A stretch of 64,000 nucleotides of DNA from AV40 sp035568175. GTDB lineage: Bacteria; Verrucomicrobiota; Verrucomicrobiia; Chthoniobacterales; UBA10450. The notes beneath the pieces were generated by a model. That model was not told the origin of the DNA. It made no database searches and saw only the letters and a list, made by a program, of their open reading frames with translations. The DNA lies in NCBI GenBank assembly GCA_035568175.1, contig DATMON010000018.1:124001-188000 (forward strand). The letters are read 5' to 3'. Shown here one piece after another: positions 61,005 through 64,000 of this stretch; positions within the stretch are counted from its first letter, which is position 1, and each line of letters opens with the position of its first letter. The translations under genes and the position numbers were made by a program.

Positions 61005-62975
61005 ATGGCTCGGGCCTTTCCCAGCGCGGTTATCGAGAATCTTCGACCGTTGGTTGACGGCGGACGTTACCCGGTCAAGCGGATCGTTGAAGACGATCTT
61101 GCCGTCGAAGCCGATGTTTTTAAAGACGGTCACGATGTCGTGGCGGCAGCTTTGAAGTGGCGGCGTGTTGGTGAAGCGCGCTGGCACGAGACGGCGATGT
61201 CGCTTGTCGACAACGATCGCTGGCGCGGGATTTGTCCGCTGAATGAAATCGGCGTTTATGAATATACGGTCGAAGCATGGACGGACATTTTTCGGAGTTG
61301 GCGGGATGAGTTCACAAAAAAATTCGAAGCTGGGATTCCGGATTTAACTGCTGAAGCGCTGGAAGGCGCGGTCCTGATCGAAGCGGCGGGAAAACGCGCC
61401 CACGTCGTCGAAGACTCAACGCGGCTCTGTGAATTGTCGGAGTGTATTCGCACTGCGGACGACGCGCAGATCAATAACATCGTCCATTCGGGCGAGCTCG
61501 AAGTGCTGATGGCGACTTATCCGGATCGTTCGTGGGCGACGCAATACGCGCCACCACCGCGGGTGATTGTCGAGCGCAAGGAAGCGCAAATTGCGGCATG
61601 GTACGAATTTTTTCCGCGCTCGGCGGAGGGCCATGGCGATCGTGGATCGACATTTCGGGATTGCTTGCCGCGAGTGGATGACGCGCGAGCAATGGGTTTC
61701 AACGTAATTTATTTCCCGCCGATTCATCCGATCGGCCACACAAATCGCAAAGGGCGAAACAATTCCGTTATTGCTCAACCGGGCGATCCGGGCGTGCCGT
61801 GGGCAATCGGAAGCGAGGCCGGCGGTCACAAGGCAGTGGAGCCGGCGCTGGGTTCGCTGGAGGATTTCGATTGGCTCCAAGGCGAAGTGCGAAAACGCGG
61901 AATGGAGATCGCGCTCGATTTCGCGATCAATTGTTCGCCGGATCATCCCTATGTCCGCGAACATCCGGATTGGTTTTATCAGCGGCCGGACGGCTCGATC
62001 AAATTCGCCGAGAACCCGCCAAAAAAATACGAGGACATTTTCCCATTGAATTTTCGTTGTGAAAAATGGGCCGAACTTTGGGCGGAAATGGTGAGCATCG
62101 TGCTTTTCTGGGCCGACCACGGGGTGCGCACATTCCGGGTCGATAATCCGCACACCAAACCAGTCGCGTTTTGGGAATACTTAATTGCGCGCGTTCGCGA
62201 AAAATATCCGGACACCATCTTTCTCGCCGAAGCGTTCACCCGGCCGAAGATGATGAAGGAGCTGGCCAAAGCCGGGTTCAGCCAAAGTTACACCTACTTC
62301 ACCTGGCGGAATACGAAGCAGGAGCTGACGGAATATTTGACCGAGCTGACGCAAACAGAAATGCACGAATATTTTCGAGGCAACTTGTGGCCGAACACTC
62401 CCGATATTCTGCCGCCTTATTTACAAGATGGCGGACGCCCGGCGTTCATCATTCGCGCGGTCCTGGCCGCTACGCTCTCGCCGCTCTACGGGATCTACAG
62501 CGGATACGAGCTTTGCGAGAACGAAGCGCTCCCGGGGCGCGAGGAATATCTCGACTCGGAAAAATACCAATTAAAGGAGCGGGACTGGGATGCGCCCGGG
62601 AATATCAAAGATTGGATGACGCGCTTGAACGAAATCCGGCGGACAAATCGCGCGCTCCATTTTTACGAAAACCTGCGCTTCTATGAGGCCGACAATGACG
62701 CGATTATTTGTTACGGAAAAATGACCGCGGCGCGCGACAACATCATTTTGGTTGTGGTCAATCTCGACCCGCATCGCAAACAACATTCGTTTATCGATGT
62801 TGCCATCGATCAGTTTGGTTCGATGGAGGGCGATGCCTACCAGGTGCACGATCTTTTGAGCGAAGCGCGTTACATTTGGCACGGCCGCCGTAATTATGTA
62901 GAGCTCGACCCGGAGATTCAGCCGGCACACATTTTCCGTATTCGCCGCTGGGTCGAGGGAGACCGATTTGCCTGA
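61005..62975 (+). CDS. glgE: Alpha-1,4-glucan:maltose-1-phosphate maltosyltransferase
   Basis: This 656-residue GH13 enzyme lengthens alpha-glucans from maltose 1-phosphate. An N-terminal beta-domain (about 1-110) and helical domain precede the barrel. Barrel motifs are the substrate site GFNVIYFPPIHPIGHTNRKG, the nucleophile Asp in VRTFRVDNPHTKP, the acid Glu in IFLAEAFTRPKMM, and YTYFTWRNTKQEL. GlgE-specific features such as the AAWYEFFPRS start of the barrel are present. TreS, maltokinase and GlgB are not in the window. The start ATG at 61005 gives normal length. Confidence 0.95.
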   Translation: MARAFPSAVIENLRPLVDGGRYPVKRIVEDDLAVEADVFKDGHDVVAAALKWRRVGEARWHETAMSLVDNDRWRGICPLNEIGVYEYTVEAWTDIFRSWRDEFTKKFEAGIPDLTAEALEGAVLIEAAGKRAHVVEDSTRLCELSECIRTADDAQINNIVHSGELEVLMATYPDRSWATQYAPPPRVIVERKEAQIAAWYEFFPRSAEGHGDRGSTFRDCLPRVDDARAMGFNVIYFPPIHPIGHTNRKGRNNSVIAQPGDPGVPWAIGSEAGGHKAVEPALGSLEDFDWLQGEVRKRGMEIALDFAINCSPDHPYVREHPDWFYQRPDGSIKFAENPPKKYEDIFPLNFRCEKWAELWAEMVSIVLFWADHGVRTFRVDNPHTKPVAFWEYLIARVREKYPDTIFLAEAFTRPKMMKELAKAGFSQSYTYFTWRNTKQELTEYLTELTQTEMHEYFRGNLWPNTPDILPPYLQDGGRPAFIIRAVLAATLSPLYGIYSGYELCENEALPGREEYLDSEKYQLKERDWDAPGNIKDWMTRLNEIRRTNRALHFYENLRFYEADNDAIICYGKMTAARDNIILVVVNLDPHRKQHSFIDVAIDQFGSMEGDAYQVHDLLSEARYIWHGRRNYVELDPEIQPAHIFRIRRWVEGDRFA

Positions 62976-63062
62976 GCAACTCGCGGGTCGGAAAGTGGTT
63001 TAACCCGACACCAGGCTATTTGCATCCCGCGCGGCGGCGTCTATGATTACAACACTTTTGGC

Positions 63063-63875
63063 ATGAAATTTTTGCTCCCGCTGATCGCTGCTGCGATTGG
63101 AACTCCATTGTTTGCACAAACGGTGACGACGAGCGCTACGCCGCCAGCGGGGGCGGCAGCAGCGGCTGCGGCAACCCCAGCATTGGTTCCGGACATTCAT
63201 TCCAAGACGATCCTGGAAACGCTCATCGGCGCCGGGCCGGTGATGCTCGTGCTTTTTGCGCTCTCAGTCTTCTTTGTCATGCTGGTGATTGTTTACTTAA
63301 TGACGATTCGCCGTGGCGCGGTTGTGTCGAGCGGTTACATGGCCACGGCGGACGCACTGTTACGAAAACGCGATTATCTTGGGTTGCTTGCGGTTTCGAA
63401 CCGCCACGGCGAAGCGATTGCCCGCGTCGTGCAAAAAATGCTCGATTTCGTCACTAAAAACCCGAACGCCGACCTCCAGCAAGTGCGTGAGATCGCGGAG
63501 ACGGAGGGAACGCGTGTAGCCGCAAGCTTGAACAACCGCGTAACTTATCTGGCCGACATCGGAATGATCGCGCCACTACTTGGATTGCTCGGCACCGTTC
63601 TTGGGATCATTCGTTCGTTCGGCGCGCTTGGCGCGGACCTGGGAACAGCCCGTTACGTTTTATTGTCAAAAGGAATCAGCGAAGCGTTGGTCAATACCTG
63701 CGCCGGGCTCGCGATAGGAATTCCGGCGATGATGGCTTACGCATTCTTTCGCGGCAAAGCGCAAAAACTTATCTCTGAGTTGGAATCCGCTTCTACTCAC
63801 GCGCTCGCTTTGCTCTCACTCGGGTACGACAAACGGACCGAGCGCACCCCGGTCATGATTGAGGACGAACTGTAA
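63063..63875 (+). CDS. exbB: MotA/TolQ/ExbB proton channel protein
   Basis: This 270-residue inner-membrane channel protein couples proton flow to TonB or Tol. A signal-like N-terminus (ending FAQ) and an Ala-rich linker precede the first core helix (ILETLIGAGPVMLVLFALSVFF). The hallmark helices are in IGMIAPLLGLLGTVLGIIRSF and GISEALVNTCAGLAIGIPAMM. The next gene is an ExbD/TolR start, so this is the energising pair for TonB-type uptake, possibly serving the receptor at 15.5-18.7 kb. Whether it is ExbB or TolQ cannot be settled by sequence. Confidence 0.9.
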   Translation: MKFLLPLIAAAIGTPLFAQTVTTSATPPAGAAAAAAATPALVPDIHSKTILETLIGAGPVMLVLFALSVFFVMLVIVYLMTIRRGAVVSSGYMATADALLRKRDYLGLLAVSNRHGEAIARVVQKMLDFVTKNPNADLQQVREIAETEGTRVAASLNNRVTYLADIGMIAPLLGLLGTVLGIIRSFGALGADLGTARYVLLSKGISEALVNTCAGLAIGIPAMMAYAFFRGKAQKLISELESASTHALALLSLGYDKRTERTPVMIEDEL

Positions 63876-63891
63876 CCGAACCTTTCCTCGC

Positions 63892-63903
63892 AAGATCGAC
63901 ATC
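63892..63903 (+). repeat. AAGATCGACA signal word, intergenic copy
   Basis: Perfect copy (AAGATCGACATC) in the 36-base gap between exbB and exbD, 17 bases after the stop codon. Confidence 0.8.
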
Positions 63904-63911
63904 TCTCTTTC

Positions 63912-64000
63912 ATGAATCTGCGTAGGCACGCGCCGCTGCATCATCCCGGCATTCAACTCGCGCCCCTGGTGGACGTGCTGTTGCTCCTCCTGATTTTCTT
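63912..64000 (+). CDS. exbD: ExbD/TolR-type protein, 3' end cut by window edge
   Basis: This is the first 29 residues of an open frame from ATG at 63912. They include IQLAPLVDVLLLLLIF, the family membrane helix with its essential Asp. It follows exbB after 36 bases, as expected of an exbB-exbD operon. The rest lies beyond the window. Confidence 0.82.
   Translation, partial: MNLRRHAPLHHPGIQLAPLVDVLLLLLIF

Noticed and set aside
2377..63903. Reading AAGATCGACA copies as a CRISPR array or REP element
   Set aside because: Spacing is irregular, copies lie within genes, there is no inverted partner and no unique equal-length spacers.
2377..63903. Interpreting the word as an FtsK-orienting (KOPS) sequence
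   Set aside because: Strand bias is only 17 to 8, much weaker than expected for a KOPS-type polar signal; not excluded genome-wide, but not supported here.

Overview
The window reads as chromosomal DNA of a Gram-negative, moderately GC-rich bacterium, most probably a verrucomicrobium of the Chthoniobacter/Udaeobacter kind. An outer membrane is implied by LptD, a TonB-dependent receptor and an ExbB/ExbD pair. The verrucomicrobial guess rests on several copies of the TMTC-like membrane-plus-TPR proteins common in that phylum, a sulfatase, futalosine-pathway menaquinone synthesis (MqnD) and GlgE. It is inference; no rRNA gene or ribosomal protein is present to fix it. There is no phage, transposase, plasmid replication gene or CRISPR array.

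Layout. 0-5.2 kb: the 3' part of a sulfatase, a small membrane protein and a pdhA-pdhB-pdhC operon. 5.2-11.5 kb: two tandem YkvA-type proteins, a dNTPase, a LON-domain protein, 3-dehydroquinate dehydratase, a polyprenyl-phosphate sugar transferase and riboflavin synthase. 11.5-32.5 kb: an envelope/glycan region with four TMTC-like TPR membrane proteins (two in tandem), a large TonB-dependent receptor, a membrane-anchored spermidine-synthase-like protein, an NDP-sugar epimerase relative, a GT2 glycosyltransferase, a methyltransferase and two GT39-type membrane proteins. 32.5-39.6 kb: exported proteins, an alkaline-phosphatase-fold protein that appears to lack its active site, gpmI, a possible nuclease, hemB and coaX. 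39.7-51.5 kb: a large TPR/transmembrane/beta-repeat protein, then a minus-strand run of a ketosynthase pair, lptD, ugd, rsmB and an M29 aminopeptidase. 51.7-64 kb: an RRM protein, a histone-H1-like protein, tRNA-Tyr, a DegT aminotransferase, a 58-residue membrane protein, mqnD, parB, an M28 peptidase and a parvulin, a dehydrogenase, ygfZ with a SufR-like regulator, glgE, and exbB plus the start of exbD.

Most striking signal. The 10-mer AAGATCGACA occurs 25 times by my manual two-strand reading, about one per 2.6 kb, where roughly 0.1 would be expected by chance. It sits in genes of unrelated function, in all six reading registers, and in intergenic DNA. It is usually followed by TC or AT. It is absent from about 14.5 to 30.3 kb, inside the glycan region. 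This looks like a genome-wide DNA signal word (uptake-sequence-like or chromosome-maintenance-like), and I know of no description of it. Other notable items are the apparent pseudo-phosphatase, a ketosynthase pair in which one partner has lost its catalytic residues, and two proteins of unusual architecture (39.7-43.0 kb and 52.2-52.6 kb).
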